Of a DNA stretch of 64,000 nt, positions 1 through 8,795 are shown one piece after another. The translations under genes were made by a program, and so were the position numbers. A model generated the notes under the pieces. That model was not told the DNA's origin and ran no database searches. It saw only the letters and a program-made list of their open reading frames with translations. Each line of letters begins with the position of its first letter. Position 1 is the stretch's first letter. Origin of the DNA: Chitinophagaceae bacterium (GTDB lineage: Bacteria; Bacteroidota; Bacteroidia; Chitinophagales; Chitinophagaceae); the NCBI GenBank assembly GCA_016713085.1, contig JADJPV010000001.1:2511669-2575668 (forward strand). Direction: 5' to 3'.

Positions 1-1
1 T

Positions 2-385
2 ATTCTTGATCATCTGCATCTTGAAAAGGAAGCAAATAAGCTGGTGAGGTCGTTGCCGCTTGGATGGAAGCAGAAGCTTGCTTTTTCTGTTGCTGTATTT
101 CATGAACCTGAAATTGTTTTCCTGGATGAACCAACAGGAGGTGTTGATCCCGTTACCCGCCGTGAGTTCTGGAATATGATATACCAGGCATCAGATATGG
201 GGATTACTGTTTTCGTAACAACACATTATATGGATGAAGCTGAATACTGCAGCAGGGTAAGTATTATGGTTGATGGGAAAGTGGAAGCTCTTGATACTCC
301 TGCCGGGCTGAGGAAGATTCATCATGCATCATCAATGGACGAAGTGTTTTTAAAGCTGGCAAGAAAGGCAGTACGAACAGAGTGA
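2..385 (+). CDS. ABC exporter ATP-binding subunit, C-terminal part
   Basis: The gene is cut by the left edge; 127 residues remain. It keeps a degenerate ABC signature (LPLGWKQKL), the Walker B stretch EIVFLDEP, the D-loop GGVDP and the H-loop TTHYMDEAEYC, so it is the second half of a nucleotide-binding domain. It drives the two ABC-2 permeases that follow, an arrangement like YbhF-YbhS-YbhR or drug and lipid exporters. The substrate cannot be read from the sequence. The reading frame is open to the edge, so the GTG at 44 is an internal codon and not the start. Confidence 0.9.
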   Translation: MLDHLHLEKEANKLVRSLPLGWKQKLAFSVAVFHEPEIVFLDEPTGGVDPVTRREFWNMIYQASDMGITVFVTTHYMDEAEYCSRVSIMVDGKVEALDTPAGLRKIHHASSMDEVFLKLARKAVRTE

Positions 386-448
386 TTAAATGTGTAAATA
401 GTAAGCAGGTAGTTTTCTTTTTGATTGCAGATAATATAAAAGTAAAAA

Positions 449-1611
449 TGAAAGATGATACAAATAAAATAGTGAAGCATAGAAGCTCCCCTTTAGGGGC
501 GGGGGGGCATCAGTTTCTCTCATTTGTAAAAAAAGAATTCCTGCATATCTGGAGAGATAAACGAACCATGTTTATTCTGCTGGGTATGCCAGTAGTGCAG
601 ATCATCATCTTTGGATTCGCTTTAACTAATGAAGTAAAGAATTCAAAAATTGCGGTACTGGATCAGTCGAAAGATATTGTAACAGCATCGTTGATTAATG
701 AACTGGATGCAAGCCGTTATTTTGATGTGGAACAGAATCTTCATTCCTATAAAGAAATTGAAGCTGCTTTCCGGAAAGGAAAAATAAAACTGGTGGTTGT
801 TTTCCCTAATCAGTTTAACAAAAACCTGCAGCATGTCAATAAATCAACTGTTCAGTTAATTGCTGACGCATCCGATCCAAATGTTGCGAATGCACTGACG
901 AATTATGCAACAGCCAGAATCATGGATTACCAGAACCGCATCACCAATAATGCAAAACTGCCCTATACAATTAAAGTTGAAACAAGAATGCTGTACAATC
1001 CTCAGTTGAAAGGGGCCTACAATTTTGTTCCGGGCTTAATGGCTATGGTACTGCTGCTTGTCTGTACAATGATGACGGCAATAACCATTGTTCGGGAAAA
1101 AGAAACGGGCACAATGGAGATTATGCTGGTGTCTCCAATGAAACCGCAATTAGTTGTGTTTTCAAAGGCCATTCCTTACCTGCTGTTATCGGTTATTAAT
1201 ATTGCTACGATTTTATTGTTGAGTGTATATGTTCTTGAAGTGCCGATTAATGGCAGTCTTTCTTTACTCGTGCTTGAAAGCGTTTTGTTTACATTGGTTT
1301 CCCTGTCGCTCGGGTTATTGATTTCGTCAGTAACAGATTCGCAACAGGCTGCAATGTTTATTTCGCTGGTTGGTTTATTTCTGCCAACTGTTTTATTAAG
1401 CGGCTTTATGTTTCCGGTTGAGAATATGCCTTTGCCATTGAGAACTATTTCGAAAATTGTGCCGGCATCATGGTATTACAGTATTGTAAAGTCAGTAATG
1501 ATAAAAGGATTGGGAATAGGAGGCGTATGGAAAGAAACACTTGTTCTTGCCGGTATGATGGTGTTTTTCTTAACGGTAGCTGTTAAACGTTTTAAAATCC
1601 GCCTGCAATGA
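449..1611 (+). CDS. ABC-2 type transporter permease (first of two)
   Basis: About 387 residues with the ABC-2 membrane-3 layout: one N-terminal membrane segment after the amphipathic stretch FVKKEFLHIWRDKRTM, a large extracytoplasmic domain (about residues 60-200), then five or six hydrophobic segments with the typical motif IVREKETGTMEIMLVSPMK. It forms the membrane channel with the next gene. The stop overlaps the next ATG (ATGA). The start is uncertain: ATG at 449 or GTG at 473 are candidates, and the frame is open back to 382. All choices force translation of a C/G-rich palindromic repeat (484-508) that encodes SSPLGAGG just before the conserved N-terminus. Confidence 0.85.
484..508. repeat. 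C/G-rich palindromic repeat inside the ABC permease 5' end
   Basis: AGCTCCCCTTTAGGGGCGGG then GGGGC, the same element and reading frame as in priA. Confidence 0.85.
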
Positions 1612-2725
1612 GAACATTAAAATTTTTATTACAAAAAGAATTCAGGCAGATTTTTCGTGACCCCATGATTCTTAGGCTCATTTTTGTATTGCCTGTTATT
1701 CAACTCGTAGTGTTGCCGTGGGCAGCAGATTATGAAATAAAGAATATCAAATTATCGGTTACCGATCTTGATCATTCAGCCTATTCAAGGCAACTGGTTT
1801 CAAAGATCACTGCTTCCGGATATTTTCAGCTTACTCATTATTCCAATTCTTTTCAGGAATCGTTTCAGCAGATTGAAAATGATAAGGCCGATCTGATATT
1901 GGAAATCCCTGCAGCATTTGAAAAGCAACTCATCAAAGAAAGTGAAGCGAAGCTTTTTATTGCGAGTAACGCAATTAATGGTGTTAAAGGAAGTTTGGGA
2001 AGTGCCTATCTGCAAAATATTCTGATGGATTTCAACAGGGAAGTTCGGCTGGAGTGGATTCAGCTTCACAGGTTCCGCCCGCACACACAGATAGAAGTTA
2101 CTTCATCAAACTGGTATAACCCGTCGATGAATTACAAATATTTTATGGTGCCGGGAATTCTTGTTTTGCTGTTAACGATTGTTGGCGCAATTCTCTCTGC
2201 AATCAATATTGTAAAGGAAAAAGAAATTGGTACAATTGAACAGATTAATGTAACTCCTGTTAAGAAACATCATTTTATTTTAGGGAAACTGATTCCTTTT
2301 TGGGTGCTTGGTTTGCTTGTTTTAAGCATTGGTCTTTTGATTGCAAGAGTAGTTTACGGAATTATACCTGTGGGGGGCTTTCTCCCTATTTATGTTTTTG
2401 CTGCAGTTTATTTACTGGCAGTACTGGGATTGGGCCTGCTTGTTTCAACCTATGTATCCACTCAGCAACAGGCAATGCTGATTTCTTTTTTCTGATGATG
2501 ATTTTTGTTTTGTTGGGCGGACTTTTTACCTCCATCGACAGCATGCCGGTTTGGGCACAATGGGTCACCAGGTTCAACCCTGTTTCTTATTTTATTGAAG
2601 TAATGCGGATGGTAGTGCTGAAAGGGAGTACATTAAGCGATATCAGAATGCATCTGCTCATCATGGCCGTTTTTGCAATTGTATTGAATACATGGGCTGT
2701 TTTCAGCTACAGAAAGCGCACATAG
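1608..2725 (+). CDS. ABC-2 type transporter permease (second), frameshifted
   Basis: Same family as the preceding gene (short N-terminal KEFRQIFRDPMILRL, one membrane segment, extracytoplasmic domain, INIVKEKEIGTIEQINVTP, then C-terminal membrane segments). The frame breaks at a run of six T near 2487-2492; one extra T restores AMLISFFLMMIFVLLGG and the protein runs on to 2725, giving about 372 residues. I treat this as a base-call error in a homopolymer. Start ATG overlaps the stop of the first permease, so the two are translationally coupled and probably form a heterodimeric exporter. Confidence 0.85.
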
Positions 2726-2882
2726 TAAATAAAATCACATATTATATAATAAGGAAGACAAATCTTTGCTTTTTAATTCAGCTCAAATGGGTATAAAAAA
2801 CGAAACGGCTTTACGCAATCGATGGCGTAAATAAATAACCTCAAACAGACTTCAATACTGGGTTTCTGCGGGAAACTCTGTT

Positions 2883-2890
2883 TACTTTTA
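2883..2890 (+). promoter_or_regulatory. Possible -7 box for uxaB
   Basis: TACTTTTA matches the Bacteroidota -7 consensus TAnnTTTG at seven of eight positions and lies 21 bases before the uxaB ATG. No convincing -33 element was seen. Weak evidence. Confidence 0.35.
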
Positions 2891-2911
2891 TCGCCTAATA
2901 ATACTAACGAA

Positions 2912-4357
2912 ATGCTTCTTTCAAAAAAATCTTTTACCGGATATCAGCAATATCCTGAAAAAGTACTTCAGTTCGGAGAGGGAAATTTTCTCCGTTGTTT
3001 TGTCGATTGGATGTTCAATGAATTGAATAAAAAGGCAAATTTTAATGGTTCTGTTGTGGTAGTTCAGCCAATTGAAATGGGAATGGCCGATATGCTGAAT
3101 GAACAGGATGGCCTGTATACAATTTATTTGCGTGGTTTGCAAAATGGCAAGGTTGAAAACTATCACGAAACAATCAATGTCATCAGCAGGGCTTTAAATC
3201 CTGATACACAGTTTGCCGGTTATGTACAAACTGCTGAAAACCCTGATAGGCGTTTTGTGATTTCCAACACAACAGAAGCAGGGATTACGTATAAAGCAGA
3301 TGATCAGTTGTCGGATACACCTCCTGCTTCTTATCCAGCTAAGCTTACTGTTTGGTTATATCATCGTTATAAGACCTTTGAAGGCGATCAGTCAAAAGGT
3401 GTTCATTTAATTCCATGTGAATTGATTGATAAAAATGCTGATAACTTAAAGAAAGTAATTCTGCATCTCGCTGCTGACTGGAAATTGGATGCCGGTTTTG
3501 TTGATTGGCTGAACAGCGCCTGTACATTTAATAATACGTTGGTTGACCGGATTGTGCCCGGCTACCCAAGAGACAGGATGGCTGAAATTACAGCTGAGCT
3601 GGGTTATGAAGATAAGCAGGTGGTTGAAGGTGAACCCTTCCATTTGTGGGTAATCCAGAATGAAAGCGGGTTGGAAAAAGAATTGCCTTTCCCTTCCATT
3701 GGATTGAATGTATTGTATGTAAAAGATGTTACTCCTTATAAAGTACGGAAAGTAAGAATCCTGAATGGTGTGCATACAGCATTAGTTCCCGTAGCTTACT
3801 TATATGGTATAGATACAGTACGTGAATCAATGGAAGATAAAGCGGTGGGTAAATTTATCAAGGATGCATTGTTTGATGAGATTATCCCAACACTGGATCT
3901 GCCTTTGCAGGAACTGCAGGATTTTGCGGCTGCTGTACTGGAACGTTTTTCAAATCCATTCATCAAGCATCTGCTGATGAGTATTTCTTTAAACTCATGG
4001 AGCAAGTTTGAAACAAGGGTGCTTCCTTCTTTATTAGAATACAATAAAAGAAAAGGAACATTGCCAGACAAACTCACTTTTTCACTCGCATCAACCATTG
4101 CTTTTTATAAAGGCAAAAGAGGTGAAGCGGATATAGCGTTGAATGATGATGCAGCATTAATGAGCCTGTTAAAAGATGCATGGGCCAAATATGATGGAAC
4201 AGATGCATCAGTAAAACTTGTTGTAACAGATGTACTGGCTTATGATAAGAACTGGAAAATGAATCTGAATGAAATAAGTGGACTGACTGATCTTGCTACC
4301 AAACATCTTGTAAGCATTTTAAACAATGGTATGCAAAAAGCCATTGAATTAGTTTAA
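2912..4357 (+). CDS. uxaB: Tagaturonate reductase (altronate oxidoreductase)
   Basis: An intact 481-residue protein of the mannitol-dehydrogenase family. The N-terminal segment VLQFGEGNFLRCFVDWM is the nucleotide-binding loop of UxaB, and YKVRKVRILNGVHT contains the family active-site region (KxxxxNxxH). The enzyme reduces tagaturonate to altronate with NADH in the cytoplasmic breakdown of galacturonate. It lies 20 bases before uxaA, the next enzyme of the pathway, so the pair is probably one transcript. Uronate isomerase (uxaC) and the kdg genes are not in this window. Confidence 0.93.
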   Translation: MLLSKKSFTGYQQYPEKVLQFGEGNFLRCFVDWMFNELNKKANFNGSVVVVQPIEMGMADMLNEQDGLYTIYLRGLQNGKVENYHETINVISRALNPDTQFAGYVQTAENPDRRFVISNTTEAGITYKADDQLSDTPPASYPAKLTVWLYHRYKTFEGDQSKGVHLIPCELIDKNADNLKKVILHLAADWKLDAGFVDWLNSACTFNNTLVDRIVPGYPRDRMAEITAELGYEDKQVVEGEPFHLWVIQNESGLEKELPFPSIGLNVLYVKDVTPYKVRKVRILNGVHTALVPVAYLYGIDTVRESMEDKAVGKFIKDALFDEIIPTLDLPLQELQDFAAAVLERFSNPFIKHLLMSISLNSWSKFETRVLPSLLEYNKRKGTLPDKLTFSLASTIAFYKGKRGEADIALNDDAALMSLLKDAWAKYDGTDASVKLVVTDVLAYDKNWKMNLNEISGLTDLATKHLVSILNNGMQKAIELV

Positions 4358-4377
4358 GCAGTATAAATAACCACCAA

Positions 4378-5866
4378 ATGAAGGAACTGATAAAAATAAA
4401 TCCAAAGGACAATGTTGTCATTGCACTGAGGGATTTTAAAGAAGGCGAAACCATTACTGTTGATGGCAAAGAAATCAAATTGCTGAATGATATTGCCCGT
4501 GGACATAAAATTGCATTAGCTGATATGCCCGAAGGAACTGATATTATTAAATACGGTTACCCGATCGGGATCAGTAGAACTGAGATTAGAAGAGGTGAGC
4601 ATATCCATGTGCAGAATGTAAAAACCAAGCTGGGAGATGTATTTGATTATTCTTATAACCCTGTATTGCATGAACTGGTTCATCCCAACCGCAATTTAAC
4701 GTTCAACGGATACCGCCGTAAGAATGGAGAAGTGGGTATCCGCAATGAAATATGGGTTGTGCCTACAGTAGGTTGTGTAAATGGAATTGCTGAACAGATC
4801 ATCCGTGAATTTAAAGCGGGAAGTAAACCCAACTGACCTGGAAGGGATTGAAGTGTTTAAACATAACTATGGTTGTTCCCAGTTGGGTGATGATCATAAA
4901 AACACAAGACAAATTCTTGCTGACATTGCTTTGCATCCAAATGCAGGTGGTGTATTGGTGCTGGGGTTAGGTTGTGAAAACAATAAGATTGACGAATTTG
5001 AAATAAACCTGGGTGAATTTGATCCATCAAGAATTAAATTCTTATCTACTCAAAAAGTGCAGGATGAGGTAACAGAAGCTGTTACGTTATTAAAAGAAAT
5101 TTATGAAGAAATAAGAAAAGATAAAAGAGAACCCATTCCACTTTCTGAATTAAAAGTTGGATTGAAATGCGGTGGTTCAGATGGCTTATCTGGAATTACT
5201 GCAAATCCATTGGTAGGATATTTTTCTGATTTCTTAATCAGCCAGGGCGGAACAACGGTGTTGACAGAAGTTCCTGAAATGTTTGGAGCTGAAACTATTT
5301 TGATGGATCGTTGTGTAAATAGAGATGTGTTTGAAAAAACTGTTCATCTTATTAACGATTTCAAACAATACTTTATTGATCTCAAACAGCCGATTTACGA
5401 AAACCCGTCACCCGGAAATAAAACCGGCGGTATTTCTACACTCGAAGATAAATCGCTGGGTTGTACACAAAAAGGTGGCAATGCAACAGTGGTTGATGTA
5501 TTAAAGTATGGTGAGCGTTTAAAAACCAAAGGACTGAATCTTTTAAGCTCCCCGGGGAATGACTTGGTTTCAACAACAGCATTGGGTTCAGCAGGCAGTC
5601 ATATTGTATTGTTTACAACAGGAAGGGGAACTCCATTCGGCAGTTTCATTCCTACATTGAAAATTGCTACCAATTCTGAGCTGGCAAAGAATAAGCCGCA
5701 TTGGATCGATTATAATGCAGGTCCATTAGCAGAAGATAAAAGCTTTGATGAAGGACTGGACGAACTGATTGATAAAATTATCAAAGTAGCCAGTGGCGAA
5801 AAAGCAAATCATGAAAGAGCTGGTTTCCGTGAAATAGCGATTTTTAAAAGCGGAGTAACTTTATAA
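4378..5866 (+). CDS. uxaA: Altronate dehydratase, frameshifted
   Basis: Two overlapping frames together give one UxaA of about 495 residues: an N-terminal SAF-like domain (about residues 1-95) and a long C-terminal catalytic part with the metal-site motifs HNYGCSQLGDDH and GLGCENN and the conserved LKCGGSDGLSGITANP. The frame breaks at 4818 where GGG should be GG; with one G removed the text reads EFKAEVNPTDLEG without interruption. This is a one-base homopolymer insertion. The enzyme converts altronate to 2-keto-3-deoxygluconate. A good terminator follows. Confidence 0.92.
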
Positions 5867-5886
5867 GAATATTATTATTGAATGAT

Positions 5887-5920
5887 GGCAGCACAGTCTT
5901 ATTGATTGTGCTGCCTTTTT
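5887..5920 (+). terminator. Rho-independent terminator after uxaA
   Basis: Perfect nine-base stem GGCAGCACA / TGTGCTGCC followed directly by TTTTT. It lies 21 bases after the uxaA stop. Confidence 0.88.
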
Positions 5921-6009
5921 ATTTGCCCGGCTGTTGAGAATCATCTGCCCGAAACTTTGCAATGGCCGGATATTTGATTAAATTAGGATGAACAAAAAAC
6001 GACTGTCAT

Positions 6010-6417
6010 ATGATCAAAATTTCTGAACTCAAAGAAGGCGACTTTGTTATGGTTAATAATGAAGGAACACAAATGGAAGGAGAAGTGCTGGAAGTAGACA
6101 ATGTACAGCACATGGCACTGCTTGAAACAAACGGACAACAGGATTTTTGGTATCCCGGCGAAGACCTGAGTGCCATTCCGTTGAGTGATGCAGCCCTTAA
6201 AAAAATAAATTTTCAGCGGGAGGATCATGAAGACGGCTCAGTAAAATATTTAAAAGGGTCGTTCCGGGTACACCTTGATAGAAAGGACGACTTCAGTAAT
6301 ATCAGTTTCTGGTACAGAGAAGATAAACGCCATGTAAATCAGTCAATTGCATTGCATCAGCTCCAGAATTATTATCTGGATATGACGAAAGTTCATCTTA
6401 CTGCTGAGGCTATTTAA
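6010..6417 (+). CDS. Hypothetical protein, 135 residues
   Basis: Intact soluble protein with no signal peptide or membrane segment. It opens with a small beta-rich stretch (ISELKEGDFVMVNNEGTQME) that looks like an SH3-like barrel start, and has a charged middle. I do not recognise the family. It stands between the uxa genes and the alpha ribosomal operon, with terminators on both sides, so it is probably transcribed alone. The start ATG is the first in frame. Confidence 0.6.
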   Translation: MIKISELKEGDFVMVNNEGTQMEGEVLEVDNVQHMALLETNGQQDFWYPGEDLSAIPLSDAALKKINFQREDHEDGSVKYLKGSFRVHLDRKDDFSNISFWYREDKRHVNQSIALHQLQNYYLDMTKVHLTAEAI

Positions 6418-6440
6418 GCAGAAGAAATTCATATTTTTGC

Positions 6441-6490
6441 CCCCGGTCACATATTTTTTTTTAAGAATTGTGATCGGGGCTGTTTTTTTT
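6441..6490 (+). terminator. Terminator between hypothetical gene and infA
   Basis: Stem CCCCGGTCACA / TGTGATCGGGG (one G-T pair), then CTG and eight T. It separates the 135-residue gene from infA and implies that infA has its own promoter. Confidence 0.85.
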
Positions 6491-6521
6491 GTAAACTTTT
6501 CCATAAATCCTCCTATCTTTG
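6488..6521 (+). promoter_or_regulatory. Promoter of infA / alpha operon
   Basis: TTTG (6488-6491) and, 22 bases later, TATCTTTG (6514-6521), an exact TAnnTTTG -7 box. The predicted leader before the infA ATG at 6536 is under ten bases. Confidence 0.75.
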
Positions 6522-6535
6522 CGACCCCAAAAAGT

Positions 6536-6754
6536 ATGGCTAAACAAGCATTAATTAAACAGGACGGTAAGATTTTAGAGGCATTGAGCAATGCTATGTT
6601 TAGGGTACAGCTTGAAAATGGGCACGAAATTCTGGCTACAATTTCAGGAAAAATGAGGATGCACTACATCCGTATTCTTCCCGGCGATAAGGTTGGAGTT
6701 GAAATGAGTCCATATGATTTAAGCAGGGGCAGCATCATTTTCAGGTATAAATAA
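6536..6754 (+). CDS. infA: Translation initiation factor IF-1
   Basis: A 72-residue S1/OB-fold protein, the normal IF-1 length: MAKQALIKQDGKILEALSN at the start, then FRVQLENGHEILATISGKMR, and the typical end RGSIIFRYK. The frame extends 33 codons upstream, but that stretch runs through the terminator and promoter, so ATG 6536 is the start. It binds the ribosomal A site during initiation. It heads the alpha operon here without secY and map in front. Confidence 0.97.
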   Translation: MAKQALIKQDGKILEALSNAMFRVQLENGHEILATISGKMRMHYIRILPGDKVGVEMSPYDLSRGSIIFRYK

Positions 6755-6800
6755 TGCTTAACGCCAAAAGCCGAAAGCTTAACGCAGAAAACATAAAACG

Positions 6801-6917
6801 ATGAAAGTTAGAGCATCCATTAAAAAGCGCAGCGTTGACTGCAAAATTGTACGCAGAAAAGGCCGCCTGTACGTAGTTAACAAAAAGAATCCCCGCTTTA
6901 AACAGCGCCAGGGATAA
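6801..6917 (+). CDS. rpmJ: 50S ribosomal protein L36
   Basis: A 38-residue gene below the length cut of usual ORF lists. The protein starts MKVRASIKKRSVDCKIVRRK and ends NPRFKQRQG, which is L36. Only one of the four zinc ligands of classical L36 (C-C-C-H) remains, so this is the zinc-free type, as I recall for other Bacteroidota. It sits between infA and rpsM as usual. Confidence 0.96.
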   Translation: MKVRASIKKRSVDCKIVRRKGRLYVVNKKNPRFKQRQG

Positions 6918-6988
6918 GAAGTCTGCAGGTTACCAGTAACCAGCAACTTGTAACTCAAGATTAATTAAAAACAACAATTAGATAAATT

Positions 6989-7369
6989 ATGGCTCGTATT
7001 GCCGGTGTTGATTTACCAAAGAATAAAAGAGGAGAGATAGGATTAACCTATATCTATGGTATTGGTCCCTCTACTGCCCGTTACATCTTAGAAAAAGCTG
7101 GTGTTGACGTGAATAAGAAAGTGAATGCATGGGACGATGATGAGCAGAATGCCATCCGTAACATCATCACCAACGAGTTCAAAGTAGAAGGTCAGTTGCG
7201 TAGTGAAGTGCAGATGAGCATCAAGCGTTTGCTTGATATTGCCTGTTACCGTGGCCTGCGTCACCGTAAAGGATTACCAGTTCGTGGACAGCGTACGAAA
7301 ACAAACAGCCGTACACGTAAGGGTAAACGTAAGACAGTTGCAGGTAAGAAGAAAGCAGCTAAGAAATAA
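6989..7369 (+). CDS. rpsM: 30S ribosomal protein S13
   Basis: Intact, 126 residues. MARIAGVDLPKNKRGEIGLT, the helix-two-turn-helix stretch YGIGPSTARYILE, and GLPVRGQRTKTNSRTRKG near the lysine-rich tail are diagnostic. It binds the head of the 30S subunit and contacts 16S rRNA and the P-site tRNA. Third gene of the alpha operon. Confidence 0.98.
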   Translation: MARIAGVDLPKNKRGEIGLTYIYGIGPSTARYILEKAGVDVNKKVNAWDDDEQNAIRNIITNEFKVEGQLRSEVQMSIKRLLDIACYRGLRHRKGLPVRGQRTKTNSRTRKGKRKTVAGKKKAAKK

Positions 7370-7376
7370 TACCGGA

Positions 7377-7403
7377 AGCTGTTAGCATTAGCTATCAGCT
7401 TTT
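7377..7403 (+). terminator. Hairpin after rpsM (attenuator-like)
   Basis: AGCTGTTAGC-ATTA-GCTATCAGCT followed by TTT: a nine-pair stem with one T-T mismatch, directly behind the rpsM stop and inside the alpha operon. With so few T it may attenuate or stabilise and not fully terminate. Confidence 0.4.
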
Positions 7404-7528
7404 GGCTTTATATAATGCACCGGTTCTTACAGATCAATTACAGATGTTTGGTGCAGATGGAGTGTTGATCTGGTCCCGTTTAAAAGCGGGATAATTATTA
7501 AAAATAGACTACCTCGGTTTTTTAAGTT

Positions 7529-7935
7529 ATGGCAAAAGCACAACAACAGGTGAGCGCTAAAGCAGCCGCCAAAAAAAGAATTGTAAAGGTTGATTCGCAT
7601 GGTGATGCACATATCAGTGCAACCTTCAACAACATCATTATCAGTTTAACCAACAAGCAGGGACAGGTTATTTCCTGGAGCAGCGCCGGTAAAATGGGCT
7701 TTAAAGGTTCCAAGAAAATACTCCTTATGCTGCACAGGTTGCATCTGCAGAAGCTGCAAAAAAAGCTTTTGACGCAGGTGTTAAGCGTGTAGATGTATTT
7801 GTGAAAGGACCGGGTTCTGGTCGTGAAGGCGCCATCCGTGCTTTATCACAGAGCGGTATTGAAGTAGTAATGATTAAAGACGTTACTCCTTTACCACACA
7901 ATGGTTGCCGTCCTCCCAAAAAGAGAAGAGTTTAA
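7529..7935 (+). CDS. rpsK: 30S ribosomal protein S11, frameshifted
   Basis: S11 of 135 residues across one deletion. The N-terminal part is intact to GFKGSKK; one missing A in the run at 7713-7717 breaks the frame, and with five A the text continues NTPYAAQVASAEAAKKAFDAG to PLPHNGCRPPKKRRV, the invariant S11 end. As the gene is essential, the break is almost certainly a base-call error. The protein forms the 30S platform near the mRNA exit. Confidence 0.95.
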
Positions 7936-8021
7936 TCTCCGAAACTCCAATAGGAGCCAGGATAACATATTGAATCGCCAGGATTCATTCATTTAATAAA
8001 GGGTGTCTGATTGATTTTTTA

Positions 8022-8059
8022 ACGCTTTTACTGATCAGCGCACCGGTTTCTAAAAGCGT
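8022..8059 (+). promoter_or_regulatory. Hairpin in the rpsD leader
   Basis: Perfect nine-base stem ACGCTTTTA / TAAAAGCGT with a 20-base loop that itself contains CTGATCAG. It ends 15 bases before the rpsD ATG. S4 is the regulator of the alpha operon in several bacteria, so an S4-binding leader is possible; that role is inference. Confidence 0.45.
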
Positions 8060-8074
8060 AAATGAATAAAAATT

Positions 8075-8676
8075 ATGGCACGTTACACAGGTCCAAAGAC
8101 CAAGATCTCCGTATTTTCGGTGAGCCCATTTTAGGAAATGGCAAGTGGTTGGTAAAAACAGCAACCCTCCGGCCAGCACGGCGCACAGCGTAAACGTAAA
8201 ACTTTAGGTGAATACGCTTTACAGTTGCGTGAAAAACAAAAAGCCAAATACACTTATGGCTTATTGGAGAAACAATTCGCAAAACATTTGATGAAGCTGC
8301 CCGTATAAAAGGAGTTACAGGTGAAAACCTGATCCGTTTGCTGGAAGCCCGTTTGGATAATGCAATTTACCGTTTAGGTATTGCTCCAAGCCGTCCTGCT
8401 GCACGCCAGCTCGTAAGTCACAAACACGTTACTGTAAATGGTGAAGTGGTAAACGTACCATCTTTCAGCCTGCAACCTGGTGATGTAATCAGTTTAAAAG
8501 AAAAGAGCAAGGATAATGTATCTGTTACCGGAATGGTAAAAGGAAAGAATCCTAAATTCAACTGGTTAGACTGGAATGAAGCTGAATTAAAAGGCACGTT
8601 CATTGCATTCCCTGAGCGTGAAAGTGTTCCTGAGAATATCAAGGAACAACTGATCGTGGAATTGTACAGCAAGTAA
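8075..8676 (+). CDS. rpsD: 30S ribosomal protein S4, four single-base deletions
   Basis: The start MARYTGPKTKI and the C-terminal 112 residues (S4 RNA-binding domain with RLGIAPSRPAARQLVSHKHV) are clear. Between them the frame is broken four times. Adding one C near 8106, one G near 8149, one G near 8169 and one A near 8282 yields one S4 of 201 residues, reading FGEPILGNGKW, NPPGQHGAQRKRK and LEKQFAKTFDEAARIKG. All four sites are short homopolymers, so these are sequencing errors. S4 nucleates 30S assembly. Confidence 0.95.
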
Positions 8677-8718
8677 TCGTGAGGTGTGAGTCGTGAATGG
8701 TGAGCAGGTATACAAACT

Positions 8719-8743
8719 GTACAAGAGTGCGACGCAACGGAAG
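8719..8743. repeat. 25-bp dispersed repeat (copy 1)
   Basis: GTACAAGAGTGCGACGCAAC followed by GGAAG. The reverse complement occurs at 30425-30449 with one mismatch in 25. It lies in the rpsD-rpoA spacer. Confidence 0.7.
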
Positions 8744-8795
8744 ACAAACAAGGCTTAACAGCCGATTCAAAAAAATGTAAAACAGAAACTTCAAT

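Noticed and set aside
6437..6535. Longer N-terminus of IF-1 from an upstream start
   Set aside because: The extension runs through a terminator and the TATCTTTG promoter; IF-1 is 72 residues from ATG 6536.
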